From: Fukatsuia anoeciicola
GTDB lineage: Bacteria > Pseudomonadota > Gammaproteobacteria > Enterobacterales > Enterobacteriaceae
Length of the DNA stretch: 64,000 nt
Direction: 5' to 3'
NCBI RefSeq assembly: GCF_964059965.1
Contig: NZ_OZ060923.1
Location: 310,001 to 374,000, forward strand
Numbering within the stretch: the stretch's first letter is position 1; each line of letters starts with the position of its first letter. Position numbers and translations under genes: made by a program. Below the pieces are notes generated by a model. That model made no database searches and was not told the DNA's origin. It saw only the letters and a list, made by a program, of their open reading frames with translations. Of the stretch, positions 41,283 through 52,203 are shown in pieces.

Positions 41283-42038
41283 ATGGATCTTATTAATATT
41301 CCAGCATTAAAAGATAATTACATTTGGTTATTAGCAGATACACAAGCAAATTGTGTAATTATCGATCCAGGATCTGCGATGCCTGTTTTTACTGCATTAA
41401 TTAAGCGACAATTAACAGCTAATGCAATTTTACTAACACACCATCATTATGACCATCTTGGTGGTGTCATTGAATTACTTAGATATTTTCCAAATTTACC
41501 AGTGTATGGACCACAAGAAACCGCTAATAAAGGTGCGACTATTCTTGTTAAGGAAGGTGATAACCTGATTATTGGTAGTCAAAACTTCTCAATTATTGCT
41601 ATTCCAGGACATACTTTAGGTCATATTGCATATTATAATGCTCCTTATCTTTTTTGTGGGGATACGTTATTTTCTGCTGGTTGTGGTCGCTTATTTGAAG
41701 GCACTTATAATCAAATGTATTCGTCAATTCAAAAAATTATGCAATTGCCTGATACTACTCTAATTTGTTCAGCGCATGAATATACAGTTTCAAACTTAGC
41801 TTTTGCTCGTTCAATTTTACCTCAAGATAAAAAAATTAAAATATATGAACAACGTGTTAAGCAATTACGAGCGATAAATTACCCTAGTTTACCAACAACT
41901 TTACAGCTAGAGCGTGAAGTAAATGTTTTTTTACGCTGTAATGATATTGAATTACAAAAAAAATTAGGGATTACACCTTATTCTACTCCCTTATCTTTGA
42001 TTTTTTCTGCCTTAAGAATCATGAAAGATTGTTTTTAA
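41283..42038 (+). CDS. gloB: Hydroxyacylglutathione hydrolase (glyoxalase II)
   Basis: Hydrolyses S-lactoylglutathione to lactate and glutathione, the second step of methylglyoxal detoxification. A metallo-beta-lactamase fold: the dinuclear metal motif THHHYDHLGG keeps the required T-H-x-H-x-D-H pattern, and further ligands lie in PGHTLGH, FCGDTLFSAGCGRLFEG and CSAHEYTVSN. The 251 residues equal the E. coli length. An AAAGGTTAG element upstream is the probable ribosome site. It is followed by the dead mltD, the E. coli order. Confidence 0.96.
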   Translation: MDLINIPALKDNYIWLLADTQANCVIIDPGSAMPVFTALIKRQLTANAILLTHHHYDHLGGVIELLRYFPNLPVYGPQETANKGATILVKEGDNLIIGSQNFSIIAIPGHTLGHIAYYNAPYLFCGDTLFSAGCGRLFEGTYNQMYSSIQKIMQLPDTTLICSAHEYTVSNLAFARSILPQDKKIKIYEQRVKQLRAINYPSLPTTLQLEREVNVFLRCNDIELQKKLGITPYSTPLSLIFSALRIMKDCF

Positions 42039-42116
42039 AATTTTTATTGTATTATTTATTATAATAAAGTACTATTGCTTAAGTTTTAATCAACTAGATA
42101 AGATATTAAGATATCT

Positions 42117-43117
42117 ATGAGGACTAAAAAGATGCTGCTCGTCTTAGTCTTGCTTATAGGATATCAAATATCTAAGTTTGATCAATAGATTTTTTGTACA
42201 GCATGCGCATAGTTTGTCTTTAGCGAGTAAAAAAAAATAAAGAAAAAAATATATAGATACTAACTTAAAAAAACACAATACTATGGAAGGATAACATCCT
42301 CTTACAAAAAAATTTATGGGATTTTATTAGTAACGAGCTGAAGATAAAAGTTCAGGATAATGCTCTAATTCATAAGCAACGACAAAAATATTTAAAAAAT
42401 AAGATTAATCTCTGTGATGTAATTGTACGAGCAGAACCTTATCTATACCTAATTGTATCGCAGATTAAGAAACGTAATATTCCAATGGAATTAGTATTTA
42501 TATCTATAGTAGAAAGTTCTTTTAATCCAAAAACCACCTCATCTGCTAATGCTGCAGGTCTATGGCAAATAGTACCTAGTACTGGGTTACATTATAGTCT
42601 AAAACAAAACGAATAGTACGATGGTCGCCGTGATGTATTAGCTTCAACTAATGCTACGCTTAATTTAATACAAAATTTAAATAATACTTTTAATGGTGAT
42701 TGGTTACTTACTATAGCTGCTTATAATAGTGGTGAAGGGCGAGTTAGACGAGCAATAAAAGTTAACAAAGCACAGGGTAAACAACTTAATTTTTGGATGT
42801 TATCACTACCTAATCAAACCTCTATTTATGTATCTAAAATGCTAGCTCTAAGTGATATTATTAAAAATCATAAAAAGTATGGTTTAAATTTGCCAAAAAC
42901 TAGCGAAAAAAATAGATTAGTCCGTGTTGATATTAGACAGTAGATAAAACTTACGCAAGCTGCTAAAATGTTAGGTTTGCCTCTAACTTGTTTAAAATCT
43001 TATAATGCAGGATACAAACATAATATGATAACTTTTCCCTATTATATTATATTACCTAAGTCCCATGTTATGCAATTTAAAAATTTAATAGCAACTACTA
43101 AATTAATAAGGATTTAG
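42117..43117 (+). pseudogene. mltD: mltD relic (membrane-bound lytic transglycosylase D)
   Basis: An old lipoprotein that cleaved peptidoglycan. Its signal peptide is readable (MLLVLVLLIGYQ) but the lipobox Cys of LxGC is now Tyr, and a stop follows at 42186. The rest lies in another frame: NLWDFISNELK, QKYLKNKINLCDVIVRAEPY, IPMELVFISIVESSFNP (keeping the catalytic Glu), ANAAGLWQIVPSTG, then a stop at 42614, then GRRDVLAST, GDWLLTIAAYNSGEGRVRRA and SKMLALSDI, and a stop at 42941. The C-terminal LysM repeats of E. coli MltD are not recognisable. It directly follows gloB, as in E. coli. The good state of the sequence suggests a recent loss. Confidence 0.93.
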
Positions 43118-43495
43118 ATAACCTAACTAGTAAAAAATAACTAGTTTTTTAAATACAAGAAAAAATTATAAATTTACAAATAAGTGCTAACTAAGTAAAA
43201 GTACTATCTATCAAATTTATAGAAATAATGTAGTTACTAGTATTGTTAAATACCACAACATTATATTAAAACATAATATAATAGAATTAGTAGTTAATCA
43301 ATTAATTAGGTTAAATAGTTTATAGCTAAGTTTAAAATCAATATAATTGATAAATAATAGAATAAATCTAAATAGTTAAAATAATAAGTTACTATTTATT
43401 ATTTTATGTTACTGTTATAAAATCTTCTAATATAAGTGCATATCTTAATTATGATATAGTTTTAATTATAATTCACTAACAAAAAGATTAGTAAC
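43118..43495. other. Spacer after the mltD relic
   Basis: This is where the LysM-encoding end of mltD would have been, but no LysM-like segment can be read. The sequence is AT-rich with dense stops. A weak ribosome-site-like stretch precedes yafD. Confidence 0.5.
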
Positions 43496-44278
43496 ATGCC
43501 AAAAAGAACTTATGCAATAAGGTATGTGGCAGGCCGACCAGCTGAACAAATTTTTCCAAGTTCAGTTCGTCCACAAGTATGGGAATTACTATTAGGCGAA
43601 CCTTTACGGGCATCAAAATCTTTACGTGTTATGGTATGGAATATTTTTAAGCAGCAACGTACTAATTGGCTATCTATACTTAAAAAATTTGGTAAAGATT
43701 CTCAACTTATTTTGCTTCAAGAAGCAAGAGCTACACCTGAAATGGTACATTTCGCTACATCTAACTATTTAGCTACAGATCAGGTTCCTGCTTTTAAGTT
43801 TTCACACCACTCTTCTGGTGTAATGACTTTAGCTACAGCTTATCCCGTATATTGTTATCCGTTACGTAAACAAGAACCGTTATTACGTTTATCTAAATCT
43901 GCTTTAATCAATATTTATCCTATTTATAACAAACGTTTACTAATGGTAGTAAATATTCATGCAGTAAATTTTAGTTTAGGTATAGATGTTTATAATACGC
44001 AACTTAGATTAATAAGTAAACAAATTACGTTACATTCAGGACCATTAATATTAGCAGGAGATTTTAATGCATGGAGTCATCAACGGATAAATGCATTACG
44101 TCTATTTGTACATAAGATGAAGTTACAGGAAGTTCAATTTATTATTGATAATCGTAGTCGAGCATTTGGGCATCCCTTGGATTTTATTTTTTTTCGTGAT
44201 CTATATGTAGATAAAGCATTAGTGTTAATAACTAGGGCTTCTGACCATAATCCACTACTAGTTGATTTTTTATTATAG
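43496..44278 (+). CDS. yafD: YafD, endonuclease/exonuclease/phosphatase family protein
   Basis: A protein of the EEP superfamily of unknown substrate. Family motifs: VWNIFKQQR, LLQEAR (metal-binding Glu), NIHAVNFSLG, GDFNAWSH and RASDHNPLLVDF (catalytic His). The N-terminus YAIRYVAGRPAEQIFP matches E. coli YafD. At 260 residues it is close to the E. coli 266. It lies beside mltD as in E. coli (there with yafE between), although as I recall it is transcribed in the opposite relative direction there, so a local inversion may have occurred. Confidence 0.93.
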   Translation: MPKRTYAIRYVAGRPAEQIFPSSVRPQVWELLLGEPLRASKSLRVMVWNIFKQQRTNWLSILKKFGKDSQLILLQEARATPEMVHFATSNYLATDQVPAFKFSHHSSGVMTLATAYPVYCYPLRKQEPLLRLSKSALINIYPIYNKRLLMVVNIHAVNFSLGIDVYNTQLRLISKQITLHSGPLILAGDFNAWSHQRINALRLFVHKMKLQEVQFIIDNRSRAFGHPLDFIFFRDLYVDKALVLITRASDHNPLLVDFLL

Positions 44279-44982
44279 AATTTAATTCTATAAAATATAA
44301 TTAAATATTAACTTAATAAGATGAGTTAACTATTTTATGTTATAATATTATTATGTGATTTAGAATTAATTTTTAGTTTTAGTAATTTAAGATAATAAAG
44401 GTCAATACTACCGAGTAAATTTTAAATAGTATTAATCAATAATTTTTATATAAAAACGTTCCATAGAATTAAAATATACTATATTTCTATAATGATATTA
44501 GTTATATTAAAAAATAACATAGATAAATACGTAGATTAATATTTATTAAGTAACGTAGATTAATATCTATTAAAAACTTTATGTTAATTAGTCGTTCAAA
44601 TTTTTATAAAAATTACTATTAAGAAATAAAAAAATTAATCCTACAATAGTAGTCTTATAACTTTATTCAATATAAAATAATTTATTTTTGCATAATATTA
44701 AGATTATTTATTAATTAATTTTCACTAAAACATATAATTTTAAAAAATTTCAGCATATGTGCATAAATAATAATAATTTTCATTAGTACTAAAAGATAAC
44801 GTAATAATTATAAGTTATTAAACTAGTATGAATTAAATAAAAATATTATTAATATAATTAAATAATCTAAAGTTATATTAGATTATTACTAAAATAGGTA
44901 ATAATGGTTTAAATTAATATTTAATCTGACTATAGTAATTTATAACCTAAAATTAGATAAATAAGAGTGTTCAAAAGATTTA
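44279..44982. other. 0.7-kb spacer upstream of prmC
   Basis: In E. coli prfA and hemA lie directly upstream of prmC. No trace of prfA is readable, so it has probably moved, since it is essential. The right end (44794-44982) is a copy of repeat family A that runs up to the prmC start codon. Confidence 0.55.
44794..44982 (+). repeat. Dispersed repeat family A, copy 3 (abuts prmC)
   Basis: Aligns with 8147-8340 on the same strand at about 80-85 per cent identity by eye. Shared blocks include AATTAAATAAAAATA, GACTATAGTAATTTATAA (with one change) and AAATTAGATAAATAAGAG. The similarity stops at the prmC start codon, so this repeat supplies the whole upstream region of prmC, including whatever promoter it uses. 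Confidence 0.65.
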
Positions 44983-45828
44983 ATGATGGATTACCAACAT
45001 TGGTTATTAATAGCGACTAACCAATTTATTAATAGTGAGAGCCCTAAATGTGATGCTGAAATTTTGTTAAGTTTTATTACAGGTAGATCACGTAGTTTTA
45101 TATTAGCTTTTGGTGAAACTTTGTTAACACTAAAGGAGCTAGCGCTATTAACTCCTTTAGTTAATCGACGACAGCAAGGTGAACCTATTGCCTATTTAAT
45201 TGGTGAACAAGAATTTTGGTCTTTACCATTAACTATATCTACTGCTGTCTTAATCCCGCGTCCAGATACAGAGTGTTTAGTTGAGCAAGCTCTGTCTTAT
45301 TTACCACGTACTGCTTGTAATATTTTAGATTTAGGAAGTGGTAGCGGAGCAATTGCATTAGCTTTAGCGAGTGAGCGTCCTGATTGTAAAGTGATAGGTG
45401 TTGATATTAGCGCTGAAGCAATAGCGTTAGCGCGTTATAATGCAAGAAAACTAGCACTATATAATGCATACTTTATTCAAGGAAATTGGTTTAAGCCACT
45501 AGATCAACGTTTTATGTTAATAGTTAGCAATCCACCTTATATCGATGCTAATGATCCACATCTTACTAAGGGTGATGTACGTTATGAACCCTCTCAGGCG
45601 CTGATTGCAAAATTAAATGGCATAGCAGATTTAGCTACAATTATACAACAAACACCTTACTATATTACTGCTTCTGGTTGGTTACTAGTAGAACATGGAT
45701 GGCAACAAGCTAAACAAATACAAGATTTATTCTATAAGGTTGGATTTAACTCAGTAATTACTCATAAAGATTACGCTGGTCATGATAGGATCACACTTGG
45801 TCAATGGAATTTAGTTAATAATATTTAA
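44983..45828 (+). CDS. prmC: Release factor glutamine methyltransferase PrmC
   Basis: Methylates the Gln of the GGQ motif in release factors RF1 and RF2. The N-terminal helical domain begins YQHWLLIATNQF, and the SAM-binding core shows ILDLGSGSGAIALALASE. The catalytic motif SNPPYID is intact. The 281 residues compare with 277 in E. coli. Two successive ATGs open the frame; the second (44986) fits the E. coli N-terminus better. No good ribosome site is seen, and the start abuts repeat A. kdsA follows, with sirB1 and sirB2 of the E. coli operon missing. Confidence 0.95.
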   Translation: MMDYQHWLLIATNQFINSESPKCDAEILLSFITGRSRSFILAFGETLLTLKELALLTPLVNRRQQGEPIAYLIGEQEFWSLPLTISTAVLIPRPDTECLVEQALSYLPRTACNILDLGSGSGAIALALASERPDCKVIGVDISAEAIALARYNARKLALYNAYFIQGNWFKPLDQRFMLIVSNPPYIDANDPHLTKGDVRYEPSQALIAKLNGIADLATIIQQTPYYITASGWLLVEHGWQQAKQIQDLFYKVGFNSVITHKDYAGHDRITLGQWNLVNNI

Positions 45829-46637
45829 ATAGTCAATAAATTAAATACTATATAATGCTAGTAATTTATCAAACTAATAGTAATGAAGATACTATTTAAA
45901 ATTATGAATAATATATTTATTAGCTTTATTACTAAGTTTAAGTTTAATACTGTATCTCTTGGTTATAAAGTACTATTAGTTACCAAATGAACTAGTAAAA
46001 AATTTTATCCTAACTATATTTATAGATATTTGTAATAATTAGGTAATTTATTAAATTAATACTAAGAGATTTCCTTTTATTAAATATTATTTTTTATATT
46101 ATATATTTTTAGTTAATTCTTTGTATGAATTTATTAAATAAAGAGATATAGTTAATTAATTTATTAGATAATAACACTAAATGTTAAATATTAAAATAAT
46201 GAATAAATATAATATCAACACTTAAAGCAAAGAAAATTTAAATAAATATGCTAAACTAATAAGATGAAGATCTGAATAGAAGTAAAATATAATAATTACT
46301 TGTAAAATACTTTATATATTACAAATTATATTAATAAAAAACATAGATATAATTAAATTTAAGTTTTAGTAAAGTGGTATTAATTTAGATTAAAATAATT
46401 CTGATTATGTTAATAACTATAGTTTAATCTACATTAATCTTAAATGTAATTATATTATTACTTTTAAGTTAAACGGTTTTATTAAATAAAATCCAGAAGC
46501 TTTATTATTAAAATGATAAAATATAAATTTACTTAATTTAATAGTGGATTATTATTTTACATTTGATTTGCTAATATAATAGGTTTTAAATATACTTTTA
46601 AGGAGAGTATTTTACTTATCCTTAAAAAGTTTATAAT
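45829..46637. other. prmC-kdsA spacer (sirB region)
   Basis: In E. coli sirB2 and sirB1 lie here. About 0.8 kb remains. I translated parts of it looking for their motifs and found nothing convincing. An AAGGAGAG ribosome-like site lies about 35 bases before kdsA, further than normal. Confidence 0.5.
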
Positions 46638-47504
46638 ATGAAAAATAAAATAATTAGTATCGATAATATAAAAATATCAAACAATAATCCCTTTGTATTA
46701 TTTGGTGGAATGAATGTGCTTGAATCATCTAAACTAGCAATGGATATTTGTGAACACTATCAGAATATTACTAATAAACTACAAATTCCATACGTATTTA
46801 AAGCTTCTTTTGATAAAGCTAATCGATCTTCAATTCATTCTTATCGCGGTCCTGGATTAGAAGAGGGATTAAAAATTCTCCAAAAAATAAAACGAAATTT
46901 TGGTGTAAAAATAGTGACAGATGTACATGAAATCAGTCAAGTACAGGTTGTAGCTGAAGTAGTTGATATATTGCAATTACCTGCTTTTTTAGCACGTCAA
47001 ACTGATTTAATTATTGCAATGGCTAAAACAGGTAAGGTGATTAATATCAAAAAACCTCAATTTATTAGTCCCGGACAAATGAAAAATATTGTCGAAAAAT
47101 TTATAGAAGCAGGCAATAATCAGATTATTATTTGTGATCGTGGTAGTAATTTTGGTTATGATAATTTAGTTGTTGATATGCTAGGTATTAATGTTATGAT
47201 ACAAACAACTGGTGGATACCCTGTTATTTTAGATGTAACTCACGCATTACAATACCGTGATTCTTTTAGCCTAACTTCCTGTGGGCGTCGTACACAAGCA
47301 GCTGAACTTGCACGTGCAGGTATTGCAGTGGGGTTAGCAGGATTATTTCTTGAAGCACATCCTGATCCTAGGATAGCAAAATGTGATGGCCCATCAACAT
47401 TACCATTAGATAAACTTGAGCCTTTTTTACAACAGATGAAAGCTATTGATGATTTAGTTAAAAATTTTCTTGTATTAGATATAATAAATAAAAAATGGTA
47501 TTAA
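46638..47504 (+). CDS. kdsA: 3-deoxy-D-manno-octulosonate 8-phosphate synthase
   Basis: Condenses phosphoenolpyruvate with arabinose-5-phosphate to make Kdo-8-phosphate for the inner core of lipopolysaccharide. The 288 residues compare with 284 in E. coli. Typical segments: FVLFGGMNVLES, FKASFDKANRSSIHSYRGPG, VTDVHE, LQLPAFLARQTDL, NIKKPQFISPGQM, CDRGSNFGYDNLV and LEAHPDPRIAKCDGPS. Its presence implies that Kdo-containing LPS is still made. Confidence 0.96.
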   Translation: MKNKIISIDNIKISNNNPFVLFGGMNVLESSKLAMDICEHYQNITNKLQIPYVFKASFDKANRSSIHSYRGPGLEEGLKILQKIKRNFGVKIVTDVHEISQVQVVAEVVDILQLPAFLARQTDLIIAMAKTGKVINIKKPQFISPGQMKNIVEKFIEAGNNQIIICDRGSNFGYDNLVVDMLGINVMIQTTGGYPVILDVTHALQYRDSFSLTSCGRRTQAAELARAGIAVGLAGLFLEAHPDPRIAKCDGPSTLPLDKLEPFLQQMKAIDDLVKNFLVLDIINKKWY

Positions 47505-47536
47505 TTTTATTATTATCTTATCTTAAATATTAAATA

Positions 47537-47626
47537 TGGCGGTGAGAAAGGGGTTCGAACCCTTGATACGCTTTCACGTATACACACTTTCCAGGTATGC
47601 TCTTTCAACCACTCAGACATCTCACC
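47537..47626 (-). tRNA. tRNA-Ser(GGA)
   Basis: A 90-base type II tRNA with anticodon GGA in the loop CTGGAAA, a long variable arm (TATACGTGAAAGCGTATC), T arm GTTCGAACC and an encoded CCA end. The acceptor stem GGTGAGA pairs fully with TCTCACC. The anticodon stem contains one T-G pair. It lies between kdsA and fumC, convergent with kdsA. Confidence 0.95.
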
Positions 47627-48009
47627 GTTTTTCTTACTATTTATAACTATACTATAGTATTACTTTAAATAGTAATATACTTAAAGTTAAGTTAAATTTG
47701 TTAGTTATTATGATACAGATCATTTATTTATTTTAAAAAAATCAAATATAAATTATTCACAAAAAAATTAAGCTATAAAATTAGCTCTATAATAACTAAA
47801 ATATTATAGAAATTTTTGCTTTTATCTAGTGTTATATTTAACATAAATAAATAAAAATTAATGAAACATAATAACTACCAGAAATTTAATTTCAATTAAT
47901 AACTAATAAAAGTATAATATATTTTATATGTGTAATATTAGAAATAAGTTATTAAAAATATATTATACGTAATAATATTAGGAATAATATCTTATAAGCG
48001 CAACTTTTT
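47627..48009. other. Spacer between tRNA-Ser(GGA) and fumC
   Basis: This stretch is AT-rich and gene-free. It contains the upstream region of the tRNA and the downstream region of fumC. No promoter or terminator could be fixed with confidence. Confidence 0.5.
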
Positions 48010-49419
48010 CTATTTATTATTATTCTTATTTATTGCGCTACTTAACATATCTGCTGGTTTTACCCATTGTTCAAATTCTTTCTCAGTTAATCCTAGCATT
48101 AGAGCAGAATCTTTTAATGTTATTCCTGTTTCATGTGCATTTTTAGCAATTTCGGCTGCTTTATCATAACCAATATATGGGCTTAGTGCTGTTACTAACA
48201 TTAAAGAATCATTAAGTAATTGAGCAATGCGTTTTTTATTAGGTTTAATACCTATTACGCAAAATTGATTAAAACAATGAATACCATTAGTTAGCAATCG
48301 AATAGATTGTAAATAATTATAAATAATCATCGGACGAAATACATTTAATTCAAAATTTCCAGAAGCACCACCAATATTTATCGCAACATCGTTACCAATT
48401 ACTTGAGCACATAGCATTGTCATTGCTTCACATTGTGTTGGATTAACTTTTCCTGGCATGATAGAGCTACCTGGTTCATTTGCTGGAATAGATATTTCAC
48501 CAATACCACAACGCGGACCTGATGATAACCAACGAATATCATTTGCTATTTTCATTAAAGAAACAGCTAAACCTTTTAATGCACCATGACTATGGACTAA
48601 TGCATCACAAGTTGCTAATGCCTCAAATTTGTTAAAAGCAGTAATAAAAGGCTGTTTTGTGTACTCTGCAATTTCTTGTGCAACCTGTTTTGCATAATTA
48701 GGATGTGTATTTAATCCGGTGCCAACTGCTGTACCACCTAAAGCTAGTTCGTATAAATGTGAGATCGTTGCTTCAATATGTGTCTTGCTATGTGCTAACA
48801 TTGATGCCCAGCCAGATATTTCTTGTCCTAATGTTAATGGTGTTGCGTCCTGCAAATGAGTTCGTCCAATTTTAATAATATCTTTAAAAGAGAATTCTTT
48901 GTCTATTAATGTTTGGTATAATTTTTTTAATACTGGTAATAAATTTTTATTTATACCTATTACCGCTGCAATATGCATCGCAGTAGGAAATACATCATTA
49001 GAACTTTGACTTTTATTTACATCATCATTCGGATGAATTAGACTGTTTTGACCACGTTGACCATCTAAAATTTCGCTCGCACGATTACCTAATACTTCAT
49101 TCATATTCATATTAGTTTGTGTGCCTGAACCTGTTTGCCAAATAGAAAGTGGGAATTCATCTAAATGCTTACCTTCTAACACTTCGTCAGCAGCCTGAAT
49201 GATAGCCTTTGCTTTTTTTTCTCCTAAAAGTTTTAAATTCATGTTAACTTTTATTGCAGCACGCTTTGTTATAGCTAGTGCATAGATTAATTCTTTAGGC
49301 ATTTTTTCCTGTGAAATAGCAAAGTATTTTAATGAACGTGCAGTTTGTGCTCCCCATAAACGATCATTAGTAACTTCAATTAACCCTATTGAGTCTTTTT
49401 CTATACGAATAATAGTCAT
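48010..49419 (-). CDS. fumC: Fumarate hydratase class II
   Basis: Interconverts fumarate and malate in the citric acid cycle. The iron-free, oxygen-tolerant type. The 469 residues compare with 467 in E. coli. Landmarks: WGAQTARSLKYF, SGTQTNMNMNEVL, PNDDVNKSQSSND, GRTHLQDATPLTLGQE and the signature GSSIMPGKVNPTQCE carrying the catalytic Ser. The gene stands alone with gene-free DNA on both sides. Together with the complete nuo operon it points to retained aerobic metabolism. Confidence 0.96.
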   Translation of the reverse strand: MTIIRIEKDSIGLIEVTNDRLWGAQTARSLKYFAISQEKMPKELIYALAITKRAAIKVNMNLKLLGEKKAKAIIQAADEVLEGKHLDEFPLSIWQTGSGTQTNMNMNEVLGNRASEILDGQRGQNSLIHPNDDVNKSQSSNDVFPTAMHIAAVIGINKNLLPVLKKLYQTLIDKEFSFKDIIKIGRTHLQDATPLTLGQEISGWASMLAHSKTHIEATISHLYELALGGTAVGTGLNTHPNYAKQVAQEIAEYTKQPFITAFNKFEALATCDALVHSHGALKGLAVSLMKIANDIRWLSSGPRCGIGEISIPANEPGSSIMPGKVNPTQCEAMTMLCAQVIGNDVAINIGGASGNFELNVFRPMIIYNYLQSIRLLTNGIHCFNQFCVIGIKPNKKRIAQLLNDSLMLVTALSPYIGYDKAAEIAKNAHETGITLKDSALMLGLTEKEFEQWVKPADMLSSAINKNNNK

Positions 49420-49635
49420 TACTTTTGCCTCTAAAAAAATTAAATAGATTTCCTATAAAGCTATCCTTTAATATATCTATATTATCTAGCATAATAATAT
49501 ATAAAATTATTAAAATAATATATTAAAATTATTTACTTTACGATTTATAAATAATTTAGAATAATTTCTTATAGGAATTATAATAAAAATTCATAATGCA
49601 CTATGAACTAGTATATATGCTATAATTAGCACTGA

Positions 49636-49676
49636 TAATACTAATACTAATACTAATACTAATACTAATACTAATA
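49636..49676. repeat. Hexanucleotide tandem array (TAATAC)
   Basis: Six perfect copies of TAATAC and a partial seventh (TAATA). The only clean microsatellite of this size in the window. It lies about 220 bases upstream of the fumC start codon in fumC's direction of transcription. Such arrays change length by slippage. Confidence 0.85.
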
Positions 49677-50104
49677 AATTATTTTATCTATTATTTAACT
49701 TAATTATAAAAAATCTATAAAATCATCTAAATAATTAGATAATTATTTAGATATTTAATTAGTATATATTACAAAAATTATTATTAATTTAAATTTATTT
49801 TAGTATAAAACTGTTAAAAGCAATTTGCTAAGGTAAATACTATAAATATTATGCTCAATATGGAAAATCATAATTATAAAAACACTAATAATAAGCTAAA
49901 ACTAATTTATATTAGTATTTCTTAGTAAGGTAAAATACTTTTATATTATTGAATATATAATAGAGAGTTTTTAACTATATTAAAAGCAAATAACAGTCAA
50001 TATGACATTCATTATTATTTGATGATAACTTTTGAGTGTCTTTATATTTAATATAAAAATATTATATATAATTCTTATTTTTTTCTATAGTTTTAATTAA
50101 TAGA

Positions 50105-50320
50105 AAAGTATCTACGATAGTATCGTAGATACTTGGGGATTATTAATAAATAGTTATCCAAACATAACCTAAGTTTTTAACTACTTATTATTTACTTGTA
50201 TTTATCTATTATACTAAGTATTTTTTACTATTTTTAAAGTTAAATTATATTTAGCGCTAATTAAATGATAAATTTTTTTCTAGTATCTTTATTACTTTGT
50301 ATTCTATAGATACTTTCTTG
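50105..50320 (-). repeat. Dispersed repeat family A, copy 4 (inverted)
   Basis: The reverse complement aligns with about 7695-7890. Strong shared blocks are AATTAGCG, AATAGATAA and ACTTAGGTTATGTTT, followed by TATTAATAA and TATCGTA. It ends at the perfect palindrome 50106-50134. It is the only copy in opposite orientation and the only one that matches the left third of the element. Confidence 0.6.
50106..50134. repeat. Perfect palindrome at the edge of repeat A
   Basis: AAGTATCTACGATA and its exact reverse complement flank a single G. The 14-bp arms hold a CG step, rare in this DNA. In the long copy at 7.7-8.3 kb the matching place has only one recognisable arm, so the palindrome is either preserved or newly made here. 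Confidence 0.65.
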
Positions 50321-52203
50321 TTTAAAAGATCATTAATAACACTCATATAAAACGTTAGTTTATAAAGAAGTTATTAAATATTTATTTTCAAAGAGGATTA
50401 ATAAATATATTATATCTATTGTAGTTTTTACATTAGCTATAATAGATATTTTACAGATAATATTAAAAGCATTAAATATCTATTTTATAATTAAATTATT
50501 ATAATAAAAATAAAAATCTAATATAGTATTACTAATATAGTCCATTATACTTATTTAAGTATAAGCTATTAAATAATTAATATTTATTACAAAACTAAAG
50601 TTAGAGATATAGTTATTTTAACTTGTTTACAACAGTATAATTAATATTAATTATACTAAACTTAAGAGTATTTACTGCTTTATTATAATTATAATAATTA
50701 ATATAATCCGTTGCACCTTAAGAATTATTATATATAACTAATACCTTTAACATTTATTAAGTAATATTAACTATTAAAATAATAGTAAGTTACTAAATTA
50801 TAATAATATTATTTATTAAGCTTATAATCTATAACTAAAATATTAGGTTAATAAATTTAATGCAACCATCAATAATATTTTTATGTTTAATAACTAAATT
50901 ATTTTTATTAAAAAATATATTATAGCTATTATTTATCATGTATTTTTTAATTATTATGACTCTATAAGTATCAACTATAATCTTTTATGTCTAAAAAATA
51001 CAAGTAGTTTAATATTATTTAAAATTACTAGTTATTATAAATAGCATAATCTTTAAGATCTACTCATATAGTAATAATTTTATATTTATCAATAATTAAT
51101 GATATAATAATGATATTTTGTATTTTTGATTAAATCTACCTATTTTAGGTGCTTCTTGTACTTAAAAGTTATCTAGATAAATTAATTAGACTAATCTTAC
51201 TTAGTGTAAACTAGTATTTTTATACTATCATGCTATACGTAATTACTGTATAGAGCGCATACTAAATTACTTAGCTAGTTTTCTTATAATTAGATAACTA
51301 ATCTACCAATATGTTAATGCTAGGTATTTAAAATATTTATTAATTTTATTAAGGGGACTGATAATATGCATTAGTTTAAATGATTTTAATTTTAAATTAT
51401 AGCAGTAAAATACCTTATAGTTAAAACTAAAAATTTATAGTGTATCAATATATAATAAATAACTTTATATAATTTATATTTATTGCTATGTTAAATATAA
51501 CAACTTAAAATCTACTTAACTAAATGATAATTAGATTAATAAATACTTACTAAAACAAAAAGTCTTCATAAATAATTTTTTATTAACGATATAATAGATT
51601 TTATCTATTTAAATAAAAGTTATAAAATAATTTTTATCTTGTAATTTTCTATTATTTTATCCTAAATAATGTAGTAAAATATGCGCTTTCATATAAATAA
51701 GATAATATTTATGCTTAATAGGTTTCTTGCAAAAAACGCAGCAAATACTATAAATTTTATGATAAGTAAAAAGATTACGTTTACAAAAAAAGAATCTACT
51801 TTATAGTTTCTTTTAAAAATTTATTCTTTATTACGAAAATTTTACTAATAATTTATTAGAAATTTTTCGAATAATATTTAGATTTTTTCTGTTAATTTTA
51901 CTTTCATATTTTTTTCTTAAATAATTGTTTTATCAGCACTCTTTTATCTTATTAGTCTAGATAATTTCTTTTTATAATATACTATAGTTATGTTATTTTT
52001 TAATTCTACTATTAATATATTAAGTTACTCATTTTCTTACTATATACTATCATTAAATATACATCTTCTTTTGTAACTACACGTTTATATCAAATATAAA
52101 TAATACTATTTTCTATTAACTATTTAGCTTTTATTTTAGGTAACTTAATAAAGTTTCTTTTAATAGAATATATTAAATAATATTATTACCTATAATCTAT
52201 TAT

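Larger units (their letters stand above)
49420..52203. other. 2.8-kb gene-free region between fumC and pyrF
   Basis: Contains a hexanucleotide tandem array (49636-49676), a perfect palindrome (50106-50134) and an inverted copy of repeat A (50105-50320). A 41-codon frame at 51681-51806 starting MRFHINKIIF has somewhat richer composition but no family I recognise and no ribosome site. Downstream of pyrF in E. coli is yciH; no trace of it was seen. Confidence 0.55.

Noticed and set aside
51681..51806. 41-codon frame MRFHINKIIF... in somewhat less AT-rich DNA
   Set aside because: No ribosome site and no family recognised. It could be the start of an old gene, but I cannot support a call.
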